Assembly (NCBI GenBank): GCA_937893145.1
Contig: CALBJW010000167.1
Span: 1-59,304 of the forward strand
Length of the DNA: 59,304 nucleotides
Direction of reading: 5' to 3'
Origin: an uncultured Prevotellaceae bacterium
Lineage (GTDB): Bacteria > Bacteroidota > Bacteroidia > Bacteroidales > Bacteroidaceae
Under the pieces are notes generated by a model. It was not told where the DNA came from and did not search any database. It saw nothing but the letters and a program-made list of their open reading frames with translations. A program made the translations under genes and the position numbers. Every line of letters starts with the position of its first letter. Position 1 is the stretch's first letter. Positions 50,691 to 59,268 of the stretch are shown here, in pieces.

Positions 50691-50696
50691 TTATTT

Positions 50697-51551
50697 TTAT
50701 AATGTTACTCTTTCAACAGTTACCTCTTCTTTTAAGAAAAGACTTGCGCACTCACGGAATTTAGTTCTTGATTCAGTTGTGAAATACTGACAAGTGCCAT
50801 TCTGTGTAAGTCTTGCTGACATTTCTGGATGACGAGTAAGATAGTCCTGAAGACTTTTAGCTATATAATGACCTTGTGGAACTATCTTCACGTTTTCAGG
50901 ACAGTATTTATTTATCTTTTCCATGAGTAGCGGATAGTGAGTACAACCGAGAATAATTGTATCAATAAGTGGATCTTGCTGCATAAGTTTATCAATACTA
51001 TCTTTTACGAAATAGTCTGCTCCAGGTTTGTTAAACTCATTATTCTCAACAAGAGGAACCCACATAGGACATGCTTGACCTGTTATAATTGAACCTGGAT
51101 ATAACTTTTCTATTTCTATTTTATAACTTTCAGATCGAATTGTACCTTCTGTTGCGAGTACTCCAATGTGTTTTGTTTTTGTAAGTTCGCCTACTATCTC
51201 GGCTGTAGGACGAATAACACCGAGTACTCTTCTATCTGGAGCGTGGTGAACAAGGTATTCTTGCTGTATGCTTCTTAATGCCTTTGCAGAGGCAGTATTA
51301 CAACCAAGAATAACAAGTGGACAACCGAAGGAGAAAAGTTTCTTTACAGCTTGAAGTGTAAATTCATATACAACGTCAAATGAACGGGTACCATAGGGAG
51401 TTCGTGCATTATCACCAAGATAAATGTAGTCGTATTGAGGCATAAGTGATCTTATGCCATCAAGGATAGTGAGTCCTCCAAATCCAGAATCAAACACTCC
51501 TATTGGACCAGGAAGATTAGGAATAGGAAAGTCCTTTATTATGGTTGACAT
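50697..51551 (-). CDS. murI: Glutamate racemase
   Basis: Makes D-glutamate for peptidoglycan. The 284 residues carry GVFDSGFGGLTIL, the first catalytic Cys in LGCNTASAKAL (about 84), and the second in LGCTHYPLL (about 200). It ends directly at the candidate origin. It sits at the end of the bamA-ompH cluster but behind a terminator at 51602-51658, so it is probably expressed separately. Confidence 0.97.
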   Translation of the reverse strand: MSTIIKDFPIPNLPGPIGVFDSGFGGLTILDGIRSLMPQYDYIYLGDNARTPYGTRSFDVVYEFTLQAVKKLFSFGCPLVILGCNTASAKALRSIQQEYLVHHAPDRRVLGVIRPTAEIVGELTKTKHIGVLATEGTIRSESYKIEIEKLYPGSIITGQACPMWVPLVENNEFNKPGADYFVKDSIDKLMQQDPLIDTIILGCTHYPLLMEKINKYCPENVKIVPQGHYIAKSLQDYLTRHPEMSARLTQNGTCQYFTTESRTKFRECASLFLKEEVTVERVTL

Positions 51552-51601
51552 TGTCTTGTATAAATTTATTTAAGATTTGTGATTATTGTATATATAAATA
51601 A

Positions 51602-51658
51602 AAGTAGGAATTCAAACCTAATGATTTTATAATACTTATCATTTTTGAAAACCTACTT
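51602..51658 (-). terminator. Terminator of the ompH cluster
   Basis: AAGTAGG (left) and CCTACTT (right) enclose a second stem of TTCAAA/TTTGAA and ATGAT/ATCAT, giving a long hairpin 14 bases beyond the last ompH stop; the minus-strand flank is T-rich. Confidence 0.7.
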
Positions 51659-51671
51659 ATATGTTGTTATC

Positions 51672-52274
51672 TTACTTTATTAGAAGCTTTACGTATTCCG
51701 TAATATCTTCACCTTGATCTTCATTGGTGTTGATAAAAGGATATGTGTTACCGTCAGTGTTTAGTACATAACTGTAATTGTGCTCAATACCAACTGCTTT
51801 AATGGCTTTGCTGAGTTTTTCGTGCAATGGTTTCATCAAGTCTTGTTCCGACTTATTAAGAAGCGTTTCTGCTTCCTTCTTGAAAGCCATGCTTTGTTCC
51901 ATCAACTGTTGCAGTTCCTTCTGACGTTTTAACATGATGTTTTCAGGAAAAGAATTGTAACCATCAATATATTCAGAGAATTTCTTAGAAAATTCCTGTT
52001 CGGCACGATTCATTTCCTCATCATAGTATTTCTTTAATTTCTCCAAACTCTCTTGAGCTTGTATGTATTCAGGCATTAATTTCAATACTTCATTATAGCT
52101 TATAAAGCCAAACTTGTATTGCTTTACGACAATAGGTGTCTCGACTGTTTCAAGTGTGTCAATCACTTCAGTAGGCACATCAGCTGTTGCTGGTGTGCTT
52201 ACTGGTGATTCAATCTGTGCAAACGAGCACACAGATGAGAGAATTGAGAATATTACTAATATATTCTTTTTCAT
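51672..52274 (-). CDS. OmpH/Skp-family periplasmic chaperone (third copy)
   Basis: A 200-residue exported protein: signal peptide (MKKNILVIFSILSSVCSFA, then Q), a short acidic Thr/Val-rich linker, then the Skp coiled-coil tentacles (KYDEEMNRAEQEFSKKFSEY quoted in part as EEMNRAEQEFSKKFSEY) and the closing strand. It is 30-40 residues longer than its two upstream homologues owing to the linker and a KFGFISYNEVLKLMPEYIQA opening. It probably holds unfolded outer-membrane proteins for BamA. It begins 7 bases after the second copy. Confidence 0.88.
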   Translation of the reverse strand: MKKNILVIFSILSSVCSFAQIESPVSTPATADVPTEVIDTLETVETPIVVKQYKFGFISYNEVLKLMPEYIQAQESLEKLKKYYDEEMNRAEQEFSKKFSEYIDGYNSFPENIMLKRQKELQQLMEQSMAFKKEAETLLNKSEQDLMKPLHEKLSKAIKAVGIEHNYSYVLNTDGNTYPFINTNEDQGEDITEYVKLLIK

Positions 52275-52281
52275 TTACAGA

Positions 52282-52776
52282 TTACTTAACTCCGAGTTTA
52301 GTCTTAACCTGGCTTGTAACGTCAGTGCTGAGTGTTTCGCTAATGAATGGAATACCTGCTGAAGTATCCATGATGTAAACGTAACCACCTGCTACACCAA
52401 CTTCCTTAATAGCATTCTGAACCTTAGTGAGGATAGGCTGCATCTTTTCGTTCTGCTGCTTCTGGAGGTCCTGCTGAGCAGTCTGACCGAACTGCTGCAT
52501 ACGCTGGTAGAGTTCCTGAAGTTCCTGTTCCTTACGCTGACGAATAGTCTCTACTGTAGGAGGATTCTTCTCGAGTTCTTCGCTCTTAGTCTGAAGTTCT
52601 GCCTGCATACGACCAAATTCATCCTCATAGTCCTTCTGCATCTTCTGGATATCTTCCATTGCCTTAGTGTACTCTGGAAGAGACTTGATTACTGTTTCAG
52701 TGTTAACGTGTCCAAACTTCTGTGCGAACATTGTCATTGGGAGAATGAGAAGTGCCGCAATGATTAATTTCTTCAT
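52282..52776 (-). CDS. OmpH/Skp-family periplasmic chaperone (second copy)
   Basis: A 164-residue Skp-like chaperone. Signal peptide MKKLIIAALLILPMTMFA is followed by QKFGHVNTETVIKSLPEYTK, a long Gln/Glu-rich coiled coil (QELQELYQRMQQFGQTAQQ), and a C-terminal strand VYIMDTSAGIPFISETLSTD. It lies between two homologues, all in the direction of and downstream from bamA, suggesting duplicated chaperones for barrel assembly. Confidence 0.92.
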   Translation of the reverse strand: MKKLIIAALLILPMTMFAQKFGHVNTETVIKSLPEYTKAMEDIQKMQKDYEDEFGRMQAELQTKSEELEKNPPTVETIRQRKEQELQELYQRMQQFGQTAQQDLQKQQNEKMQPILTKVQNAIKEVGVAGGYVYIMDTSAGIPFISETLSTDVTSQVKTKLGVK

Positions 52777-52816
52777 AATTTTTTGATTTGTTTAATTTTA
52801 TTGTTATTATTATCTC

Positions 52817-53329
52817 TTATTTACTATATCCTAACTTTACAAGTACCTCTTCGCTGATATCAATCTTTGGAGAAGCATAGATGATAGAACCACCTGAAGC
52901 GCGGTCAATAACAAGTTGATATCCCTTCTGGTCGCAGATGTCCTTTACTGCATTATAGATTTCATCCTGAATTGGAGCCATAAGGCTTTGACGCTTCTTA
53001 TAGAGTTCGCCATTATTGCCGAAATACTTCTTCTTAAGGTCGCTTGCTGCCTTTTCCTTTGCCATGATGTTCTCTTCTGTTTTTGTCTTCTGATCATCAG
53101 AAAGGAACACAGATTCAGACTGGTATTTCTTATACATTGTCTCAGCTTCATTAAGAAGAGCTTCTACTTCACCTTCCCATTTCTTTGAAATCTGGTTAAG
53201 TTGTTCGTTAGCGCGTTCGTAAGCAGGAACATTCTTAAGAATGTATTCCATATCAACGAGAGCAAACTTCTGTGCATTAGCTGCGATTGATGCAACGATA
53301 AGCATCATTGATAAAAGTACCTTTTTCAT
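52817..53329 (-). CDS. OmpH/Skp-family periplasmic chaperone (first copy)
   Basis: A 170-residue Skp-like chaperone. Signal peptide MKKVLLSMMLIVASIAANA is followed by QKFALVDMEYILKNVPAYER, charged coiled-coil arms, and the conserved end YQLVIDRASGGSIIYASPKI plus DISEEVLVKLG. It is the closest copy to bamA, 162 bases away, with a -7 element (53364-53371) in the gap that may give it extra transcription. Confidence 0.93.
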   Translation of the reverse strand: MKKVLLSMMLIVASIAANAQKFALVDMEYILKNVPAYERANEQLNQISKKWEGEVEALLNEAETMYKKYQSESVFLSDDQKTKTEENIMAKEKAASDLKKKYFGNNGELYKKRQSLMAPIQDEIYNAVKDICDQKGYQLVIDRASGGSIIYASPKIDISEEVLVKLGYSK

Positions 53330-53363
53330 AACGTATAGATATTTATTATTATTAAGTTCGCTG

Positions 53364-53371
53364 CAAAGATA
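53364..53371 (-). promoter_or_regulatory. -7 element before first ompH
   Basis: Minus-strand TATCTTTG followed by C, 34 bases before the start codon. No -33 TTTG at the correct distance. Confidence 0.5.
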
Positions 53372-53491
53372 TGCTGTTTTTATTATTGTTGCTATAGGGT
53401 TTTTGCTAATTTGTAGGGTAATTTTACTATAGTTGATAGTTGTTTTGCGTTCTTTACTTCAATTAGTCAGTAAATAATAATGTATTATTCA

Positions 53492-56122
53492 TTAGAATTC
53501 CTGTCCGAGGATGAAGTGGAACTGCGAACCACTATACTGTTTTGAACCATTGATGTTGTCGAAACCATAAGCCCAGTCAATACCCATAAGACCTACCATT
53601 GGGAGGAAGATACGAACACCAACACCTGCTGAACGCTTCATGTCGAATGGATTGAACTTCTTAACATCTGTCCAAGCATTACCACCTTCAAGGAATGCGA
53701 GAGCATAGATGTTAGTAGAACCATTAAGCATGAGAGGATAGCGAAGTTCAAGTGAAATTCGGTCGTATGCATAACCATAGTTGTAGCCTTGAGTGAGTGA
53801 ACCGTTCTCATAACCACGAAGACCGATAGTTTCTGAATAGTATGTGCTGCTATATCCCGACATACCATCACCACCGACATAGAATGTTTCGAATGGTGAC
53901 TTCTTATATTTATTGAAGTGACCGAGAATACCGAAGTCAAATCGTGTCATCAATACGAAACACTTGCTTGCACCTGAGAGTGGAGTGTAGAACTTAGATC
54001 TGAATGACCACTTATGATATTCAATCCACTTATGCATCTTCGAAGCATCTCTCTGGTAGTTAGCATCCCAGTAGTTAGTAGCCATGTTCTTGTAATCTAC
54101 ACCATCAAAGAGTGAGTAAGGTGGTGTGATAGACACAGAAGCACTAATCTGCGAACCACGACGTGGGAATATCTGGTTGTCAATAGACATACGATTAAGT
54201 GCAAGAGTAAGGTTGATATTGTTACAAGCACCATTTTTGATAAGGAAGTAGTCCCAATCCTTCATCATGTAACAAGTATAACCAAGAGATGCCTGGAAAC
54301 TGAAGTTATTGTCAGGCCACTGCAAACGCTTACCCCAACCTATTGAAGCACCAAAGTATTGGATGTACTTATCTGGGTCGTAGTATGAAGTGTAGTCGTT
54401 GTAGTACATGTTGTTATAGTTACCATAACCGTACATCATTGAATACATATTATTCATATATGCACTGTTGTAGAAACTACTACTGATATCAGTCTGTCGG
54501 CTGTAGAATGCTGAAACACTGAGTGAGTTAGGACGCTTACGGCCGAACCAAGGGTCAAAGAATGAAATATTATAAGACTGATAGTAAGTACCGTTAGTAG
54601 AACCACTGATAGAGAGTTCCTGACCATCACCCTGAGGAAGAATACCACGACGCTTAGCATTCTTGCTGAAGAGGTTACGCATTGAGAAGTTAGTGAACTT
54701 AAGACCAATCTTACCAATAAGACCTGTCTGTCCCCAACCGAGTGAGAATTCAACCTGGTCACTTGCCTTAGGAGTAAGACCGAGGTTAAGGTCCACAGTA
54801 CCGTTCACAGGGTCTGGTACAGGTTTGAAGTCAATATTTTCAGGGTCGAAGTGATTCATCTGGGCAATCTCCTGATATGTCATCTTGAATGCATCCATAG
54901 CGAAGAGGTCACCTGGCTTAAGTTTCAACTCACGACGTATAACTTCCTCATAAACACGAGTGTTACCATAAATCTTAATCTTATTGATAGCAGCCTGCTG
55001 ACCTTCGTATATTCGTACCTGAATATCGATAGAGTCACCATCTACATCCACTTCAACAGGATTAACATTATTGAACACGTATCCTTGATTATAATAGTAG
55101 TTACCTACCGCATCGTCATCTTCATTAAGACGCTTCTTGATGTGAGTCTGGTTGTAAACATCACCCCTCTTCATGCGAAGCACCTGATTCAAGGCATCAG
55201 TATTGTAGATAGTATTACCTACCCATTCGATGTTACGAATATAATACTTCTGTCCTTCATCAATATGGAGATAAACATCTACAGTATTGTCACCGTTATC
55301 AATCACACTATCCGCTAAGATATTTGCATCACGATAACCGAGCTCATTATACTTTTCTATTACCTTATCCTTATCTTCTTCAAACTTTTCCTGAATGAAC
55401 TTCTGCTTCTTGAATAAACTCTTAAAGCCCTTTTCATTTGTATTCTTAAGCAAACCACCAGAGAAGAAGTGACCATCAAACTTATTACGCTTAATGTTAT
55501 CGTTACCAGTAATATAAATCTTTCTAACCTTAACCTTTTCCTTCTTGTCAATGTTTACATCTACAATGAGGTTGTCATTCCCACTTGTAGTGTCATCACG
55601 CTGTACAATCTGTACTTCAGCATTCTTGAAACCCTTGTCCGAGAAGTAGTTCTTGATTACAATCTTAGCCTTATCCACCATGTTTGGTGTAATCTGGTTA
55701 CCCTTGATAAGACCCATCTTCTCCTCCAGGTCCTCACGCTCATTCTTTCTTACACCATTGATGTTAATCTTTGAAACTCGTGGACGCGAAGCCAGGTGAA
55801 TGGTAAGATACACCTTATCATTCTTGATACTGTCGGCATCAATACGCACAGCTGAGAAGAGTCCATGCTTCCAGTAGCGCTTAATCGCTTCAGTGATTTC
55901 CTCGCCTGGAATGCTAATCTGCTCACCAACTGTAAGACCTGAGAGTCCTATCAAAATGTAGTCTTCAATGTTTTTTACACCTTCCACATTGATTCCACCA
56001 ATCTCTATCTTACGGCTTTGACCATATACGATAGTTGGTTTATCCAGGTATTCCTGTGCCTTCACCGGAGTGAATAGGCTCATCATCAGGGTGCAAAGAA
56101 TTATATATCGAATCTTATTCAT
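53492..56122 (-). CDS. bamA: Outer-membrane assembly factor BamA
   Basis: Essential outer-membrane protein insertase of 876 residues. After a signal peptide (MNKIRYIILCTLMMSLFTPVKA) come five POTRA domains (about 35-450; recognisable starts include RKIEIGGINVEGVKNI, PRVSKININGV, VKVRKIYITGN, YYIRNIEWVGN and AAINKIKIYGN) and the Omp85 barrel ending in FHFILGQEF, with a terminal aromatic. An unusual Tyr/Asn/Met-rich stretch (SAYMNNMYSMMYGYGNYNNM onward, about 560-590) forms an extracellular loop. It lies in a uppS-bamA-ompH cluster. Confidence 0.97.
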   Translation of the reverse strand: MNKIRYIILCTLMMSLFTPVKAQEYLDKPTIVYGQSRKIEIGGINVEGVKNIEDYILIGLSGLTVGEQISIPGEEITEAIKRYWKHGLFSAVRIDADSIKNDKVYLTIHLASRPRVSKININGVRKNEREDLEEKMGLIKGNQITPNMVDKAKIVIKNYFSDKGFKNAEVQIVQRDDTTSGNDNLIVDVNIDKKEKVKVRKIYITGNDNIKRNKFDGHFFSGGLLKNTNEKGFKSLFKKQKFIQEKFEEDKDKVIEKYNELGYRDANILADSVIDNGDNTVDVYLHIDEGQKYYIRNIEWVGNTIYNTDALNQVLRMKRGDVYNQTHIKKRLNEDDDAVGNYYYNQGYVFNNVNPVEVDVDGDSIDIQVRIYEGQQAAINKIKIYGNTRVYEEVIRRELKLKPGDLFAMDAFKMTYQEIAQMNHFDPENIDFKPVPDPVNGTVDLNLGLTPKASDQVEFSLGWGQTGLIGKIGLKFTNFSMRNLFSKNAKRRGILPQGDGQELSISGSTNGTYYQSYNISFFDPWFGRKRPNSLSVSAFYSRQTDISSSFYNSAYMNNMYSMMYGYGNYNNMYYNDYTSYYDPDKYIQYFGASIGWGKRLQWPDNNFSFQASLGYTCYMMKDWDYFLIKNGACNNINLTLALNRMSIDNQIFPRRGSQISASVSITPPYSLFDGVDYKNMATNYWDANYQRDASKMHKWIEYHKWSFRSKFYTPLSGASKCFVLMTRFDFGILGHFNKYKKSPFETFYVGGDGMSGYSSTYYSETIGLRGYENGSLTQGYNYGYAYDRISLELRYPLMLNGSTNIYALAFLEGGNAWTDVKKFNPFDMKRSAGVGVRIFLPMVGLMGIDWAYGFDNINGSKQYSGSQFHFILGQEF

Positions 56123-56188
56123 CTATTATATATATAAGGTGTATATTATTGTTTTGAGTAGTGAAAACCTTTGTTTAATTGTTTTCTA

Positions 56189-56935
56189 CTAAGCTTTCTT
56201 TTCTTCTTCAACTTGTTCACCAGTCTTTCCGAAACGACGCTGGCGGTTCTGATAGTCAACGATAGCCTTACACAAGTCTTCTTCCTTGAAGTCTGGCCAA
56301 TATGTATCAGTAAAGTAGAACTCAGAGTAAGCACATTGCCAGAGCAAGTAATTGCTCAAACGCTGCTCACCACCAGTACGAATCATCAAGTCTGGGTCAG
56401 GCATGAAGTTGGTTGTGAGGTGCTGGCTGATGATATCTTCTGTGATATCTTCTTCCTTGAGTTTTCCTTCCTTCACTTCGTTAGCAATCTCCTTCATCGC
56501 CTTAGTTATTTCCCACTTAGAAGAATAACTGAGTGCAAGCACAAGACAAGTAGCAGTATTGTTCTTTGTGCGTTCTTCAAGACCACGAACAGCCTCAAGC
56601 ACATCCTTTGGAAGTCGGTCCAAGTCACCGATTGTGGTGAAGCGAACATTATTCTTCACGAAGAGTTCCTCTTCGAGATGCTTGAGGAGCAGTGCCATGA
56701 GAGCAGACACCTCAGCAGCTGGACGGTTCCAGTTTTCTGTTGAGAAAGTATAGAGAGTCAGATACTTAATGCCAAGTTTAGTGGCTGCAGTAGTGATTTC
56801 ATGAACTGTGTCAGCTCCTTCTGCATGACCCATCGTACGCTCCATGCCGCGAGCCTTTGCCCAGCGACCATTTCCGTCCATAATGATTGCCACATGTTGT
56901 GGAATTCTGCTATTGTCAATCTGTTCTCTGTACAT
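56189..56935 (-). CDS. uppS: Isoprenyl transferase, undecaprenyl diphosphate synthase
   Basis: cis-Prenyltransferase of 248 residues making the undecaprenyl carrier for peptidoglycan and surface glycans. HVAIIMDGNGRWAKARGMER with the catalytic Asp, GHAEGADTVHEI, YLTLYTFSTENWNRP and the C-terminal DLMIRTGGEQRLSNYLLWQ are all conserved. It starts 3 bases after the DUF6089 gene ends and 66 bases before bamA, so the three are co-transcribed. Confidence 0.97.
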   Translation of the reverse strand: MYREQIDNSRIPQHVAIIMDGNGRWAKARGMERTMGHAEGADTVHEITTAATKLGIKYLTLYTFSTENWNRPAAEVSALMALLLKHLEEELFVKNNVRFTTIGDLDRLPKDVLEAVRGLEERTKNNTATCLVLALSYSSKWEITKAMKEIANEVKEGKLKEEDITEDIISQHLTTNFMPDPDLMIRTGGEQRLSNYLLWQCAYSEFYFTDTYWPDFKEEDLCKAIVDYQNRQRRFGKTGEQVEEEKKA

Positions 56936-56938
56936 ATA

Positions 56939-57607
56939 TCAGTTATTACATTTTCTAAGTTTCTGAAACATATCGTAGCTTATGGTAAGCATAGTCCACG
57001 AGTAATTGTCTTTGTTTTTAAGGAAACCACTGTTGATGTTGTATGGGTCCTTAATACCATCGAGCTTGTCGCTCAGGGCGAAACGCATGGTCCAGTCGAG
57101 ACCTACGTTCCATCGAGGAGCAAACTTATATTTCACACCTATACCTATAGGGATATTCATGGTGAAGGTCCTGCAGTATGTGAATCCAAGACCTGCCTGA
57201 ATATAAGGAGTGAAACGCTTATGTCCTTTGTATCCCGTACCTGTGCCGTAGCCAAAGAAGTTGATTTCGTACTGACAACCGAGGTCTATCACCGAACTCT
57301 TGAACTTCAATTCTTCTGCCGATAGGGTAGGGAACTTATTCTTATCGTTAGTGGCATCACCAGCAATACCTCCATATCCGAGGTCGAACTTGAGAGCCAT
57401 TCTTGGGTTCAAATTGTATCGTGCAAAGGCACCTGCTGCCGGTTTAGTGCTCTTGTAGAATGTATGGTAGTTAGCATCGCCGAGATAGAAACTACCACCT
57501 CCCATCACACCAAACTCCATCTTATACTCTGCCTCCTGAGCTTTCACTGACACAGAGCACAGATACAAGAGCGATGCTGCAACGATTAGCTTATTGAACC
57601 ACACCAT
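56939..57607 (-). CDS. Outer-membrane beta-barrel protein, DUF6089
   Basis: A 222-residue exported protein with a signal peptide (MVWFNKLIVAASLLYLCSVS) and an eight-strand-barrel-like pattern of alternating residues (MEFGVMGGGSFYLGDANYHT; FTPYIQAGLGFTYCRTF; RWNVGLDWTMRFAL). It fits the DUF6089 family that lies upstream of uppS-bamA in Bacteroidales. The role is unknown. Its first 22 bases overlap the end of the DUF6242 gene, implying translational coupling. Confidence 0.85.
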   Translation of the reverse strand: MVWFNKLIVAASLLYLCSVSVKAQEAEYKMEFGVMGGGSFYLGDANYHTFYKSTKPAAGAFARYNLNPRMALKFDLGYGGIAGDATNDKNKFPTLSAEELKFKSSVIDLGCQYEINFFGYGTGTGYKGHKRFTPYIQAGLGFTYCRTFTMNIPIGIGVKYKFAPRWNVGLDWTMRFALSDKLDGIKDPYNINSGFLKNKDNYSWTMLTISYDMFQKLRKCNN

Positions 57608-58914
57608 ACTTTACCGCCTTTCTGGATAATATAGAGTTTACCGTTAGCGCTTATTAATGTTGCAGCTCCATTCTTTGCATCGAGGTCAGCAGGGAGAGGA
57701 TATTTTTCGCCAAGTGGCTTCCATGTGATACCATTGTCAACAGAACGATAAATTCTTTCGTAAGCACCGTCAATAGTACCGATAGCATAAAGGTATCCGC
57801 CGTGCATTGTCACACTAAGATTACCCATCTTCTTAAGTCCGAAAGCATTATCGTTAGTCACCTGAATGTACATCCATTTCTGGTTTACATCATCATCTTT
57901 TGCTGTCACCTTATACCAGCTCACACCGTTCTTCATGTTATTGTCTGACAGACCACACATAACACAAATCTGGATATTGCTATTTGTCTTCGACTTATAG
58001 GCAAATGAATGAACATTGTCTGTAGGGAGCATGTCAAGGTCTGTATTACCACTTGCAATCCAGTTTACCATATCGTTTGTTCCTACTATTTCGTTTCCAT
58101 CGAATGCATAGAGATAATATGCATCAGCAGCAAGCAGACTCTTGAAAGTCTTTTCGCTTACCTTGTTCCATACCTCTGGTCTGTTCTGCTGTTCTGCCTT
58201 GTAGATGCAACCATCTGTGCCGAGAGCATAGAACTCACCAGCGTATGTCAGAATAGAAGATGGAATGATAGGACTCTGAACTGCCACAGGAGTGGTCCAA
58301 GAAGAAAGTTCTGAACTTACAGGAGAACTTGTCATCTGCACTCCGCCATTCTCATCACCACAGAAAGTGTAAACATGATTATTGAGCATCACTGTGCGAC
58401 ATTCGCCATCAATAGCCAGGTTGTTATTCTTCTTCACCCATACAAGTGTATCGATATCATTCTGGCTGCGATTGATTATCACTGTGTATTCCTTAGCCGA
58501 AATACCATTAGTGGCAACAGCTATCAACTGCAAAGGCTTTTCAAAGTTAAGTGAGTCCGAACCGCTATTGATAGGATAATACAATGAGTCTATCTTAGCA
58601 AGTACTCTGCCGTATGTGGTGAATGTAGGCACTACTCTGCTCAGTTCAGACCAAACAGGAAGTGAATCGACAGTGTAAATCAGTCCGTTCAGCTGGTCGA
58701 TGTTGAAGTGTATTTCGCTTCCCTTGATGGTCTTGTTCATGATAGTGTCAGTTCCATCAGCTTTGTACACTTTAACTCCACTTATTATGTCGCCTACAGA
58801 AAAGGATGTGATACCACATTCGGGTGTCTTCTCTATCTCATCGCTCGAGAGACAAGAAGCCAAAGACAATGCTGATATCACCAGTACTGAAAGTATTTTA
58901 TATAGTTTTCTCAT
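57586..58914 (-). CDS. DUF6242-like lipoprotein with beta-propeller-like C-terminus
   Basis: A 442-residue lipoprotein from ATG 58914 (MRKLYKILSVLVISALSLAS, then C at the lipobox LASC); the frame extends 15 codons further, but those lie upstream of the conserved signal. An N-terminal Ig-like part (about 25-150) is followed by a repeated motif with aromatic and Gly-rich strands (HVYTFCGDENGG, EFYALGTDGCIYKA, YLYAFDGNEIVG, YLYAIGTIDGAYERIYRSVD), suggestive of a beta-propeller. Function unknown; its fixed place ahead of DUF6089-uppS-bamA suggests an envelope role. Confidence 0.82.
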   Translation of the reverse strand: MRKLYKILSVLVISALSLASCLSSDEIEKTPECGITSFSVGDIISGVKVYKADGTDTIMNKTIKGSEIHFNIDQLNGLIYTVDSLPVWSELSRVVPTFTTYGRVLAKIDSLYYPINSGSDSLNFEKPLQLIAVATNGISAKEYTVIINRSQNDIDTLVWVKKNNNLAIDGECRTVMLNNHVYTFCGDENGGVQMTSSPVSSELSSWTTPVAVQSPIIPSSILTYAGEFYALGTDGCIYKAEQQNRPEVWNKVSEKTFKSLLAADAYYLYAFDGNEIVGTNDMVNWIASGNTDLDMLPTDNVHSFAYKSKTNSNIQICVMCGLSDNNMKNGVSWYKVTAKDDDVNQKWMYIQVTNDNAFGLKKMGNLSVTMHGGYLYAIGTIDGAYERIYRSVDNGITWKPLGEKYPLPADLDAKNGAATLISANGKLYIIQKGGKVWCGSIS

Positions 58915-58948
58915 TGTTGTAAATTTCGCATTAATACAAAATATCGTG

Positions 58949-58956
58949 CAAAAATA
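58949..58956 (-). promoter_or_regulatory. -7 element of DUF6242-bamA cluster
   Basis: Minus-strand TATTTTTG followed by C, 34 bases before the chosen start. It supports ATG 58914 over the start at 58959. No -33 match is seen. Confidence 0.55.
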
Positions 58957-59021
58957 CAACTTATTTTCTTAATAAGGAACACTCTACCCCCTTTTTAAAT
59001 GTTTTTAATAGAAAATAGAGA

Positions 59022-59268
59022 AGACCCACCCCCTGCCCCTCCCTAAAATGGAGGGGAGTAGTTACAAAAGAAAAGACCTACCCCCAACCCCTCCCTAAAT
59101 GGAGGGGAGTAGATACAAAAGAAAAGACCCACCCCCTACCCCTCCCATTAAAAGGGAGGGGAGTAGTTACAAAAGAGAGGTATTATAATAATACTTACTA
59201 AATATTCTACCTTTATGTCAGTATCTACTCCCCTCCCTTTTAATGGGAGGGGGAGGGGGTGGGGCTTT
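59022..59268. repeat. Tandem and inverted GC-rich hairpin repeat array
   Basis: Three tandem copies start at 59022, 59074 and 59125 (period 51-52), each AGACCYACCCCC, a CCCCTCCC hairpin arm, a short A/T loop, the GGAGGGGAGTAG arm and TTACAAAAGA or ATACAAAAGA. A fourth copy at 59222-59268 is inverted and nearly complements copy 3, so copies 3 and 4 can form a long hairpin. No gene is present from 58915 to the window end. Confidence 0.85.

Noticed and set aside
59022..59176. CRISPR-like array at the right edge
   Set aside because: The whole 51-52 bp unit repeats, including the would-be spacer, so it is a tandem hairpin repeat.
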